Assembly: GCA_933228895.1 (NCBI GenBank)
Contig: OW121848.1
Location: 95,561,470 to 95,625,469, forward strand
From: Platycnemis pennipes
Lineage: Eukaryota > Arthropoda > Insecta > Odonata > Platycnemididae
Direction of reading: 5' to 3'
DNA length: 64,000 nucleotides
Position numbers and translations under genes: made by a program. Below are positions 36,831 through 48,960 of this stretch, one piece after another. Position 1 is the first letter of the stretch; each line of letters begins with the position of its first letter. The notes under the pieces were generated by a model. It made no database searches. It was not told the DNA's origin and was given only the letters and a program-made list of their open reading frames with translations.

Positions 36831-37919
36831 AAGCGTAATCTATCGAACATATCACGAGTTCTTTTTTACATGTGTGAGATTCCCTTGTTTACGTCGGGGG
36901 TCTACTACTATGAACCCCTGAAAATTTGCAATGAGTTTATAACGGACTCAAAACACCGTAAAAGATTGCCTTCTACATTCCCCTATGATACTATATTCTA
37001 CGATTTGGATTGCTGTATATCAAAAATATACATTTGCAGAGGCTCAGTACATTGTGCATGATAATAACCTAATTAAAATATGGTAAAAATTGCATAAGAA
37101 TTATTCAAAAGAATGCATAAAGTCACTTTAATGTGGAATTTTTTAAAGGCAATGCAATACCAGCAATGATGATTCTGAATTCAGTGGAATATTAGGTAGC
37201 CATAGTCTTGCGTTTCGAATTTTACCTGCTAGGATATTACAGCTTAACAAGTATTTTTTTCCAACGTGACCAATGTCACCTGTTCCATTCGTAGGTAACA
37301 GAATAAAAAGTAATCCGCTCATAAAAAATGAAAGGATGATGATATATCACAAAAAATAATTTTCATTCATTAAATAGATTACTACCAGACAGGTACAAAA
37401 TAGATAGGTCATGGCTGCTAATTTCAGCAGACAACGGTATTCGGGAAATAACTTTCTGAATTAATTCGGGATACTTTTCGATCAACATTCCAGTGTCAAT
37501 GTTTAAAATGTCAAAATAATAATTTATGCTAGTTTCTCTCGGTGGAAACCATCATCACCATCAACAGTCAACAATTCGTACGTAGTTCTCTAATTTCAAA
37601 ACTAAAATAGAACTAATGTGCAAAACACTAAAATGGAAAAAAAATCCTCCGTGGATTCTCCATTACTTCGGATTCTTTGCTAAATATGGTAGCTTTCAGT
37701 TCTCAGATCGTTTGTAGTTTGGAAATTTCCGTCGACATTCAAAGTTGCTCCCTGAAGTGAAACCCGTGAAATGAACACTAGTGAGGAGATGAAATTCCCT
37801 GCTTCCGTTAAATACATATGTGTGTAAAACTCATATTTCTCTTCAATTTTAAGTCGTACGGTATATGTCCTTATATGTTGGCGATTTTTATTTTTTGATT
37901 TCCATTTTCCGCTTCCTAT
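36831..37919. other. Non-coding AT-rich stretch
   Basis: Nothing recognised. Confidence 0.55.
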
Positions 37920-38440
37920 TTCTCATCGGCGAGCACTCCATTGCGTCCCTCCCACTCTTCTATCTATCCCTCCTTCAGGACGGGGACCCGTGTCTCATAT
38001 GTCTGGTTCCCTCCGTCCATCACGCACTCACCCACCCTCCCTCCCTTCCTTCCCCACCTTCGTTCGATATCTCGCTCGCTCGCCACAGCACTCTTCCCCC
38101 CTGGCGCCAAGCATTATAGTGCCTCCCCCCTCCCCCCAACTCCCTCTTCGCCCTTTCGCCTCCTGTCCTCCAGACCCCACACCCCACCCCCCCTTCAGAG
38201 CTCTCTGCTCCTCCACGGAGTCTCTCCACTTAAAGCTGTCATTGGCCTCTGTGATTTGCATTCGCCTCCTGATTCGTCGCCTCCGCCAGCTCCGCCCCCG
38301 AGAGAGAGAGAGGATGGTATGGCACCGCATCTCTCGCCTGTCAACGCGGCGCGACGGAGATAGACCCCGCCGCTTGTCGACGCCACCTCCTCTGCCCTCT
38401 ATGGACGCCTTCCTCCGGGGAACGCGGACTCGCACTCACT
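37920..38440. repeat. C/T-rich block with (AG)n tract
   Basis: Pyrimidine-rich to about 38220, then CpG-containing, with a (GA)n tract at 38300-38313. Three overlapping plus-strand frames reflect composition only. Confidence 0.65.
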
Positions 38441-39080
38441 CCGCTTCCACAAACATGCGAGCGTCCTTTTTCACGGACAGTTCGGACCGCAGAAGGGAAA
38501 GCGACTCTATCTTTGTGATCGGATGATAATTATTGACTTCACTGCGAGGTGTTTCTTCTTAATATTCTAAGCTACGATTCAAGTTTAAAGTGAAGAATCG
38601 TAGCAGATTCCTATGCATTGTTGGTGCACTCGCCCAATCGATACCATTGAAATGTGTACGACTTCATTATGCCGACGACCTCTAAGCTTGAAACATTCTT
38701 CGACTAGGGAAAATAATTAAATCATTCAGCAGAGAAAAAACTAGGCTCTGTTACTTGTACTCGAATTTATTCCGTTTTTCTAGAAGGGGTGCCGCAAACA
38801 GACAGCAATAAATTACAGCATTTCTCAACGACCTCAAAGAGAAGGAATGGTGGGTTCCATTTCTTGATGACCTCAAATTATTGCGACGGTAGTTGAGATC
38901 AATGTCGCCGCGTATTTTTAACCGCAACCAATAAAAATTTCCCGAGATTGATTCGATAAAGTTTGTTCTTCGAGGGAACCCAAGCATTTTTTTTTGCTAG
39001 AAAAGCATTTTTTGCACTGAAGTCAATCAAGTCAATGCCAACTATTTACGACTCAGTTAACAATTGCTGTGCAGGCGATT
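38441..39080. other. Non-coding, nothing recognised
   Basis: AT-rich except for the first 80 bases. Confidence 0.55.
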
Positions 39081-39770
39081 TTCCATTTCACTACTAATAC
39101 TACTACACTACTAAGCAGGCAACTACCTCTTAGCTTCAGAGCTGGGAGTGCGGAAACCCGTCGCATGATGCTCAGATGTGGGGAGAAGGCAAATGATTTC
39201 CTGCCTGATCCTCCCGGAGAGAGAGAGAGAGGCCATTTCCAACATGAACCCCGGAGCGAAGCGAACTCGAAGCCACTCCGCGTTCACAAGGGAAATCTTC
39301 GGAATCGAAAGGTCGGCGCGTCTCGTTACGCGGGGAGCCGCTTTCTTCGGCGTCGACGGAGAAAATTTGCATTCGACGCTCGAACCTGCAGGCAATTCCC
39401 TCCGCGATCGGTTTAATCACGCGCGCGGCCGCGGTCATTCGGTTCCCTCCTCCGCAGGGCCGTCCGCCCCCCCCCCCTCCCTCCCCTCCTCCTCTCTCGC
39501 GGCGCCCTTTTCGTCGGCACAAGAGTTGCCGGCCGCACATAGCCCCTCTCTTCCTCCCGAGCCGAGATCGCAGCATTTTCCTTTCACCGCGAATACTCGA
39601 GTCGTCTCGTTTTGCGAACAGCGCCTCAAACCATCGCCATCCTGTCCGCTCCCCAGCTATGCAGCGCCGGAGAGTGGGGGGAGACACGTACCTATTTTTT
39701 TCATTCCGTCCGCGGCCCCGCGAGATCTCGCGGGCGAAGAGCAAACAAAATAGAAATGGACACGCGAGCG
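39081..39770. promoter_or_regulatory. CpG-rich island with (GA)n tract
   Basis: A 600-bp stretch with many CpG dinucleotides (for example GCGCGCGGCCGCGG near 39420) and a (GA)n tract at 39217-39232, within AT-rich surroundings. Frames are open on both strands (190 and 191 codons), but neither shows a domain or a bias favouring one strand. This could be a regulatory island or an unrecognised first exon of a transcript nested in the intron. Confidence 0.3.
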
Positions 39771-42709
39771 TAAATCCAACCTCCTTTCATTTCGCTTGCT
39801 CCGAAATACGCTAAAAACCGCCGCCAGAAATGTATTTCTCGGAGGGAATGAAATATGTGCCTTATCGCGCCGAGAGTGTGTAACTCGTACATTGCATGTC
39901 TGACCAATGTTTTACACGTTAAAGAAACCATCAAACATTTTTCGTCACCTTTTCTGAGGGGGGAAATATATTCTTCCTTTGCGTTTGTACACTAGTAAAG
40001 CCGAATACAATGCGAAAAATGTTATGCATTTCCATTAGGTCATTTCGGCTTCATGACATGACAACCATCGACTTTCATGAAATTAATTTGAATTTTGGAA
40101 ACCGCCAGGACTATAAAACCATTAACCTGGCTAGATTTTACACTATTCCATATGGCAGGCACTAGTTTCTGTGATTGGAATGCGCTACCTCTTTAATGCC
40201 TCACTTCTTCTGGTCTCGAAACCCCATAAATCCCCGTGAAATGACCCATCCTTTTACCTCACTTATCAGTCCTTGACTCATCGTTTTTCACGGGAGGCAT
40301 AAAGACGCTAGTGCATTGCGTTTATTCGCCCTTGAGAGAAACGCCTTACGTCACATCCGGCTGGAAACAAAGTGCAGTGCATTAAGATCATATGAGATCT
40401 CACCCACGATCTCGGAGAAGTCGAGCCGGTAAGAATGGAACTGAGGAGAGAGAGATAGGAGAAATCCTTTTCGCAGGGAAAGATAGAGCGAAATATATTA
40501 TGTTTACTACGGCAGCTATAAATCATTTAACGCTGACGCTCGTCATGTATTTTTCTCCAAATTTAACCTGAGAGGTTGTCTGATACGTTGTAAATTAAAC
40601 CACAGCAGTCTCGTAAAAACACGCTGAGATGAGAGCTCTTAACGCCATCACATCTATTCTGTTGAGATAATCTCGTATGCTAAGGACTTTTTTTAGATGC
40701 TACCTGAAAATATCAAGATGTGAACCAAAGTTTGAGGAATTACATAGAACATACTGGAAGTGGTAGCAGCGGAAAATATCCAACAGTGAGTTTATTGCTA
40801 ATTTTTATCAGATGAGAACAGTTAATACCAGTCGGCGTGCAGCAAAACCTCAAAGGCTAATCGGATTAATTGATTACCCCGCCGCTGATTCCATCGTTAC
40901 ATTCCATCAAGTTTTACTTTTTCCAAAAGCACTTAATTTCTTAGCAATCCAACGTGGTGCGGGGTGGAGTGACTTCTTTTTCATACTGATACTTAATTAT
41001 ATGCCTAGGCATCGGTGACATGAGAAATAAGAGTAGCAAGAAGTGGTCTACACGCACTGCATGATTAGAAATCGCGACCACCGTATTCTCCAATTCTAAA
41101 GCTGCCAAAAGGAAAACGCAAGACTGAAGTCTTTTGGGTGAAGAATGGGAAATAAATTCCGCAAACGAGGAAGGATTTAAATCACAAACTGACCTGTGTT
41201 TGCAGCGACGAAAAAACGGCTTGGTTAACAATTTCCTCTCGGAATATCTTAATTTTAAGTCTTCACTTTACACCTATTAAAACCTTTTCCCACGATACTG
41301 ATCGGTATTAGCACCGCTACCCGCCCATTTCCGACCGAAGCCCTGAAACTTCTTCGGCCTCTTCCTCATGCAGACCCTCCCATTTGAAATGGAGGTGTGG
41401 TCCACCTGCCACTGGTCCCACCGTAGCAATGATTTGGCGCCCGCGTATCTGGGAGAGCGCGAAACGCGCGGGTTTAAAAAGGAAAACGGCGATATCTCTC
41501 GAATCGGCGATATCTGTCGTCGGAATTCGATGGTAAATCCTACCTATAGTTTCTCTCGCGACCCCACTGTGTTCAGACTCGACACAGATCAAGGCTCTAG
41601 GGCCACTAAAAATCTGTCTCTCGTCACCCTGCTTTCCACGTCGGTATATACGCTCATTAAAAAAATAATGAGAGCCGCCTTTCTATTCTCGGGCTGGCCA
41701 CGGTAAGGCATAGATATATGCGTGCTTCTTCCAAAATCGAATCCACTGTCGTGTTATGAGGGGTGGATAGGAAAAGAGAGGGCGTGAAGGAGAGGGTTGG
41801 GTTCGAGGGACAAAGAAGGGGTTGTTTAGGACTCGTGGGTTTCTCCTCTCCTCACCCCATCGCCCATCCTTCTTTATCCCTTTCCCCTGCCCACCCTGGC
41901 TCCCCTCGTTGACGCCCAAATTACGTTCCCAAGAGTGGCGTTAATCACCACTCTTTCTTCCCAGTTTACTCTGCATTAGGGTGATGATATACGCAGGTCG
42001 CGGCCCCTCCAACTTTGGAGCATTCACCTCTAACCATTCTGACCACATTTCCGAGCTCCACCCGTTAACACCCTTTTCCAGCATTCAATGTGTGGTGGTT
42101 CGAAGACAGGCTTAAATGACTCATCAGTGTAATAAAATACTGTCAGTCTATCCACAAGAAAAAGTACCTACTTAGTTACACAGTGCCTTCCGTTTTGGAA
42201 TATTTACTTTTGCTACATTAGACTTATAAGTAAATATTTAAGATTCACTTTCAGCCAAAATTCATCATTACGTAACAAGCATATTTTTTGCTGTGCACCA
42301 AGTATCGAAAGATGAAAACTGATACTCAATCAAATGCTTTGAAAAAAACCAATTACTGGATGATTATAAGAAAATAAATACGTAACACAAGTAAGAAGAT
42401 ATAAAGACATTAAAGATTGGCAATTCCAAAAGTCATCTCCTAGTAATGATGAAAGCTACACAATACCTGCGATATGACATATCGCCAGCCGATGAGGCTG
42501 CTATCAGTAAATGATTCATGACGCACCTAGGAAAATATTTTACGTTTCCCAACATTTTATGCGCAATCAACAGATCCTCAATCCCTAAGCTTTCCTCTTG
42601 GGAGAATTTCAGGGAATTCGAAAAATTCTCATCGTTTCATTTTACACGTAGGTAGTCCATTTCCTTACACGAGCCACTGGTCTAAGCGATCGTAAACAAT
42701 ACCTGCACT
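39771..42709. other. Non-coding, nothing recognised
   Basis: AT-rich, with GC-richer patches at 41320-41480 and 41760-41920. No exon or repeat recognised. Confidence 0.55.
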
Positions 42710-42960
42710 TTTCTCCCTTCTATTTCTCCTCTTTCCCGCTTTCCCTCCGCGGGAATATTACACAAGCGCGGCCTTGCTCCCTTCCCTCAGCCCGGTTGTG
42801 AGCTCACACCCCTCCATCACCGCCCAGCCTCTCTCTCTCTCTCTCGGTCTCCCCGCCTCCCCTCCCCCATCACAACCAACCGAGCCCTCTCACCTTTTGC
42901 CCCTTCCGCTCTCCCTCAACCTTCACGCTGCTTGGAAACGCCAGATATCCGGAGAATTTC
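42710..42960. repeat. C/T-rich block with (CT)n tract
   Basis: A (CT)n run lies at 42829-42845 inside a pyrimidine-rich patch. Confidence 0.65.
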
Positions 42961-45900
42961 GGTTCCAAACCTCTACGATCTGTCAGGCCTGACCAGATGT
43001 CTCGCCCAGAGTAGGTGCTGGCATTGGCTCCAATGCGCCGCGCTGCATGGAAATGTTAAGTAATTTTTATTTGTACTCGAGAGCAACTGCCCGCACTCGA
43101 TTACAAAAATATCGATCGACAAGGGTGGTATCACAGGCTAAGATATATTTTACCTCTTCCGTATTACTTAGCTGTTAACCAAGAATTTATCTGATTAGAA
43201 TAGTGTCCTTCCTTACAAAGTGTAGATATCCAGAAAATTGCAACAAGTTCATACAATTGGAACCGAAAACAAAGAATTTTAGCCCGTTTGAACCTGGGAG
43301 CCTCCACCGACTCACGATATATACTTGCTTCTCTCATCAGTTCCAATGCGCCCTCACATTTAGAGTCAGTTTTTCACAACAGTTCGAGCAATAGTAGGAG
43401 TTGGTGGCTACGATTCGGAAACTTAATATACGCTTCGTGTCCTTAAGGCCGATTTTCCCTGTCACAAGCGTTTTAAATGTTGATTTTGGTGCCAAACTAA
43501 TACTAATATTCTGACAGCTATTATGACGACGAAGTTGCGAAGCACGACTGAATAATTTTGTTCCATTGGATAGGTGATAAAACAAAAAGGCATGAGTAGA
43601 TTGAGTACGTATACGAAAATATGTCAATATAACGAACTTTTCACAGTGTCAATAAGCGCCGACTGTGTTCATTTCTACATTCTTGACTTGTGACACACTT
43701 CCACAATATCTTTCACCGCATTCTGAAAGCGAGATGATTGAACGTGGCAATGCCGTTTGCGGTCTTTCCGCGCGTTTTCAGTGATTTTATTGGGGCACAA
43801 GTCGAATTTTGCAATACATTAAATCTCATAAGATAGTGGTAGAGATTCGAAAAACGTTGTGCATACGTCCACAAATTCTTCAAGTAATCAAGCGAAAAGA
43901 CGGATGTAAATCAATTATTATAAAGAGTTTATGATTTTAATGTCACAAAAGTCACCGACCACAATAGACTTACTTCATTACTTCATCAAATCAACCCAAC
44001 CCAACCCAAGTCAACCCAAATAAATTTGTTCACTTTTACTGACAGAATTACGAAATATTTCCATTCAGATTTAACATGAAAGATACTGAATATGAAACAC
44101 CCAGAACCAATATTTGTTCATTTCAAAGTTCGAAGCTTTGACGATGTGGAAGGTTGGACTGAGTGAATTCATTAATAGACAATAATTCGTTCTTTTCGCC
44201 AAGTCCGAAAGTTTACGATCTTTAGATTTAATTTACACGCTAAAAGACCAAAACTATCATTTAAAGTTAGGATAGCAATACATCGTAAGGACTATTTTTC
44301 ATTTTTCACCCAATAAGCATCTCCTCCAGTTATCATTCCTAGACACATGAACGATTTCTTGCCAGCATATGAGATATGAGGAAAAAAGCCCCATTTAGGG
44401 TGATGGGAAGAGAATGTGGACCTGGAGGGAGTGTTGAATTTACTGTGAGTATATATTTATATGTGATTTAAATTATAAGTTAAAAATTACCATAAATGAT
44501 GACATGTTAAATAAGCTGGCGAACTATTTTTGTTAATCATACTTAGGGACTGAGACTGCGAACCATACAGGCGTTCTATATTATTTTCAGGCGTCCACAT
44601 GAAAACATTATTGTTTCTTTTAAAATTGAGCGATAACTATTGACAGTGAACGAATAGCCTGAGTATACCATGTAGGAGATCAAAGGAAATAAAGAATAAC
44701 TTTACGAATGGCAATAACTACATACTTAGTAATGAATAACAGTCCTGATAATAAGAACTTAAATCAATCACATCAACTGGTAAGCGCTCTCATTCATCAA
44801 CGTCTCTCCTTCATTAATTCCCCAGGAGTCGACGGCGTAAGGCTTGTATGCCATTTGATGGGAGCATTTGCAAATATTTTTTTATTTTCATGGATTGTTG
44901 CACAGAAATAGATAATGTATCATGGAGAGCATTAATGAATAAGATCATGGGTCGAGCCTCTACTTCAGCTTTCGAGTATGCAGTAATTTAACTCCGATGA
45001 TGTCTCATTACATCAAACGAACCTAACATTTAGCCAGCATTTTTTCTCCGCATGAAAGAACTCGATTTTTCAAGTTTTAAATTACTTCTACCTCAGGAAA
45101 CTTAAAGGCGATGCAATGGATTAACGGTAAAACATAATAATAACGCCATAATATTGACACTTATTTTTGTCCGAGGAAAACCCCAATTTATCCCTGTCAC
45201 TTTTCTGGAACCATATACATTTATGGGAAATTACTCACATTAGCGTGAGAATGTTTCCACGGCTAAGTGAAATTTCTCACTTCTTGGCTTGTGATGCATC
45301 ATGCTTGAATAAAAATTAAGCTTGATGCAGGTAAATGAGCACAGTTCCATTACTGCAGGTGATTCATACGAGGAATGCGTGATTTCAGGGTAGGATAACG
45401 AGCAAAAACCTCTTAATAGTGTTGATTTCACTGCCTTTTTTACTTCCTCATTATCGGGACGAAATGATCATTGGTTCTCTTTTAGTAGTTGGCAAAAGTA
45501 GAGAAAGTTGCTCGTTGATTCTTAGGAAAATAATAGTGAGGATGGACATTCAAAACAGTAATATGCTATTATATGAAATGTATTCAAAAGTAATGACACG
45601 TTGTACCAAAGCGCAATGCCAAAGGCATAAATATTTCACGCATAGATTCATTCTCAGCTCTCTAGTCCCATTTACCACATGACCACAAGCCTCGCTAAGT
45701 TCTTGATTTGAAAATGCGCCACCGAATCAGTCAAGCTTTTTTCGTCCCCACATCAGTTGAACGGGAGGGTTGCGGATGGAAAAGAAGAATATGTTGTTAT
45801 GATAGAACTATTCGATTCCGATGGCTGCAACACCTTTGTATCCCGCACAACCTCAGCATTTTTGCCACAGATAGACTTTCGCAAAGCGTTTCAAGGGCTC

Positions 45901-45979
45901 GGGATAACGGGATCCGAGAAATATTGAGATTCTCGGAGAGAAACGCAGTGCCGTCGGTTTGATAGATTCCCTCGATCAT
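42961..45979. other. Non-coding AT-rich stretch
   Basis: Nothing recognised except a short run of CAACC units at about 43988-44020. Confidence 0.55.
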
Positions 45980-46560
45980 GAACGCAACCAAGTGCGTATT
46001 GTCCCGAAACCTGAATTTGGAGAAGGATGATCCCGAAGCAAGAGGGTGAACATTTCAGGAGAGCTGCATTTGGGCACAGACTGTCGACGCTCGTCCCTAT
46101 GGAAATGCGGAGGCTTCGCTGGAGTCGGACGAATGAATGCGGAGAAACGAGGAAAGCGGCAAGTTAGCCAGGTACACCTCGCAGGGGAGGGCGGCGAGGT
46201 GGCGTGTGCATGGCCACAGCCTTGACTGAAGGAAAGAGAGAGAGAGAGATCTGAAAATGGGGAGAGGCATGGAGGAGGAGGTGGGCAGGAGGGGTGTGGA
46301 AATACGCCGCGTGCTCTCCCGCCGTTGCGCAATTTGTTGTATTCGTGCTTTGGTGAGGCAACGTGCCGAGACGGAAGGTTGTAGGCAAGACGGGCCGGGA
46401 GGGAAGGGGGAAGCGGTAAGGGCAAGGCGCCCGGAGGTGAAGGGGGCGGAGGAGTGATGGGGGCAGGAGTGGGAGGAAGGGCACTCCGGGCGTCCGTGTG
46501 GGGGAGGAGGTTTGCGCAAGTCGCGGGACAACAAGAAAGATATGTATAGCAACGCACACT
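45980..46560. repeat. Purine-biased GC-rich block with (AG)n tract
   Basis: CpG-containing, with a (AG)n run at 46233-46249 and G-rich sequence to 46515. The 199-codon minus-strand frame (45976-46575) is Pro/Ser-rich and compositional. Confidence 0.65.
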
Positions 46561-47959
46561 GTTTACATTACTCACGAGTAGTTTCTCCCAATTTTAAGGC
46601 CCCTCGACACTTAAAAAGAGACCGATGACTTCTTCCTTTCCAAAGAGACGCCGCGCCGCCACCTCTTGACCTGTTAAAAGCGAGGGCGCGCTGGTTACAC
46701 CAAGGAGCGAAGATCAACGAAGTGGAGAAGTATTTCGCCTCATGGTGTATAGTCAGCAAATAAATTACAACCGCAGCACAAAGCCACTGAGACATTAATG
46801 TCATAGATACAAATCTGCTCTCGCCTCAGCATTCATGCCGGCAACCTTCGGGCAAATGACGAATATCTGCCTATTGGGGCAAAAACGAACGGGACAATTT
46901 TACTGAAAGAGCATGCTACTTCGCAATAAGTATTCCGGTTGATACATGAGATTCCGAAGTCCTTTTTGACGATGACCCCAAACACTTTAAACAGGAAACC
47001 GCCGTACTGACACTTAATATCAATTTCAAAAATTAATTTACATGTGAACGCTAATTCAGTTGAAAAGTTATGTTAATTTGAAAATTGTACGCATCGTCTA
47101 TGCACGTTAAACTGCATCTACAAGCATAAATAATACGAAGTTATGAAGTTAATTGACAAATACGTTATGCACAAATTAACATTGCAAAGAAAATAAATCA
47201 ATGAATGTCATAAAAAGTCTAGCAGCAAATTTAAACATTTCCGATAATAGACTCGTACATTTTTTTTATAGAATTACATATGTTAACATCTATTTATCAC
47301 AAATTATTAATGTATCGTATATTAAAATATAGATTTTTCAGTGCCATTGACAATCCTCAATCCAGTGCCACTGATAAGTTACAAAAATATTATTCCAATT
47401 GCTTGACAATATGTAAATTTTGTCCGTAGATATTTCGCTTCAATTTCTTTTAGTGGCACATAGAGAGGCAGTGAATTACAAAAGAAGAGAGTTTCGACTA
47501 TACCTTTAAAAGTTGTAATGACAATTCAATCAATTACTTATTTGAATAAATAATTATTTTCCCCGCGAAATAAAATCAGGCAGCACTTGAAAAAGCACCC
47601 TAAGTTTAGGTTACTCCCAAGATGTTACTCCTAAATTAATATCTCCTTATGCTAAAAACAATACAAAAATTTTGCTGTGCAAAACCTTTAACTAATGGAA
47701 ATTAGCATGAGAAATTCTCACAGTTGGCTCCTCGCTGTATAATGGCGCTGCTTTTCTAGAGAACAAACGCTGTCGGTTAGTTATCAACTACATCTATCTG
47801 TGAGGAATCTTCGTCCTGGTTTTAGCGGCAGTCACCACCTTGAGGGAGGACTGCTTAGCATCAACCAAAGTCTCCAAATTTCTCGAAGCTAAATGACCGA
47901 TTGAGTGTGATGAGTCGTGTTTCTCTGGAATGAATTGGCACATTAAACCGAGCAGCAAT
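46561..47959. other. Non-coding AT-rich stretch
   Basis: Nothing recognised. A weak internal repeat of CAGTGCCA(T/C)TGA occurs near 47340-47372. Confidence 0.5.
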
Positions 47960-48960
47960 TTGTCAGATGGGAGGGGGCAATACATTTCCCTCGCTAGTGA
48001 ACTGGGTCGAACTTCGCTTCGACGAGAGAAACGGAGCGAACGGATGCCTGGGGAGGAAACGGGAGCGGGAATCGGCCGCGAACCGGCCGAACCCGATTAA
48101 CGCCGAGGTGTCATGCACCCAGAGACGGGATGGGGAGGAAACGGGAAGTAGAGTGGCAGCTAAAGGGAGGGGGGAGAGGGGGAGCACACTCTTTATTTTG
48201 ATTTGTGACCACCGAAATGCAATGCAAGTTTCGGCGGTTGCGTTAGGTCAGTTCGAAAGGCGAGAGAAAAAAATTCGTTTCGAGCGATCGACAACTGGAA
48301 GTCACAAAGAGCGACGAGAGGGAAGAGGGAGGAGGTTTCAAGTACGAACTAATTTTTTTCACACAGGGTACGGGGCTCTGATTCCCTTTCCCGATACGTC
48401 CATTAGTGCGATAAAGACAATACCACTATCAGACGTGATAGGCTGAGGGAGATCAAGGGCTGAGGGTAGATCAAGGGATAGATAGGAGGAAATCGGTACT
48501 CGAGGTTCGCCGGAATGCAAATCGAGGAAAAAAAGAAGTATTTCCACGTAGGGAACGATTGGGATGATGGAAGTGTGGGAGGTGGGGAGGGGAGGGGTTC
48601 ACGGTTGTGCAGAACAGTACAGTGAGTGGTGGGAGACACGGACGGTTGCGGGTATTATGGAGGAGGAAAGGGAGTGAGGACGTGAAGGGCAACCGAACGA
48701 GGGGGGGAGGGGAATGACGGATGGGAAAGGGTTGGAGGAGGGGGTGTGGGGGGGGGAGGGGTCTTCGCTCCGCTGAACGCGGTCCTTTGTCTCTTTCCAG
48801 CCGCCCCGCCCTTCCCTCCGCCCGCCTCCTCGTCCTCCCATCCTCGTCATTGTCTCCCCACTCCCCCACACCTCCCACCACTACCTTCATTTCTATACTA
48901 GGTTTTCCCCGCCAACGCAATGAATTTACGTCGCGGAACCAGATACTTGAATCTTTTCCA
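47960..48960. repeat. Purine-rich block switching to pyrimidine-rich near 48770
   Basis: The interval 47990-48340 and 48450-48760 is G/A-rich and partly CpG-rich. Composition then inverts sharply to C/T-rich at 48780-48900. Long frames on both strands follow from this skew. Confidence 0.65.

Noticed and set aside
43988..44020. Run of CAACC units resembling a telomere-type repeat
   Set aside because: Insect telomeres are TTAGG/CCTAA. This is a different unit and only a few copies long.
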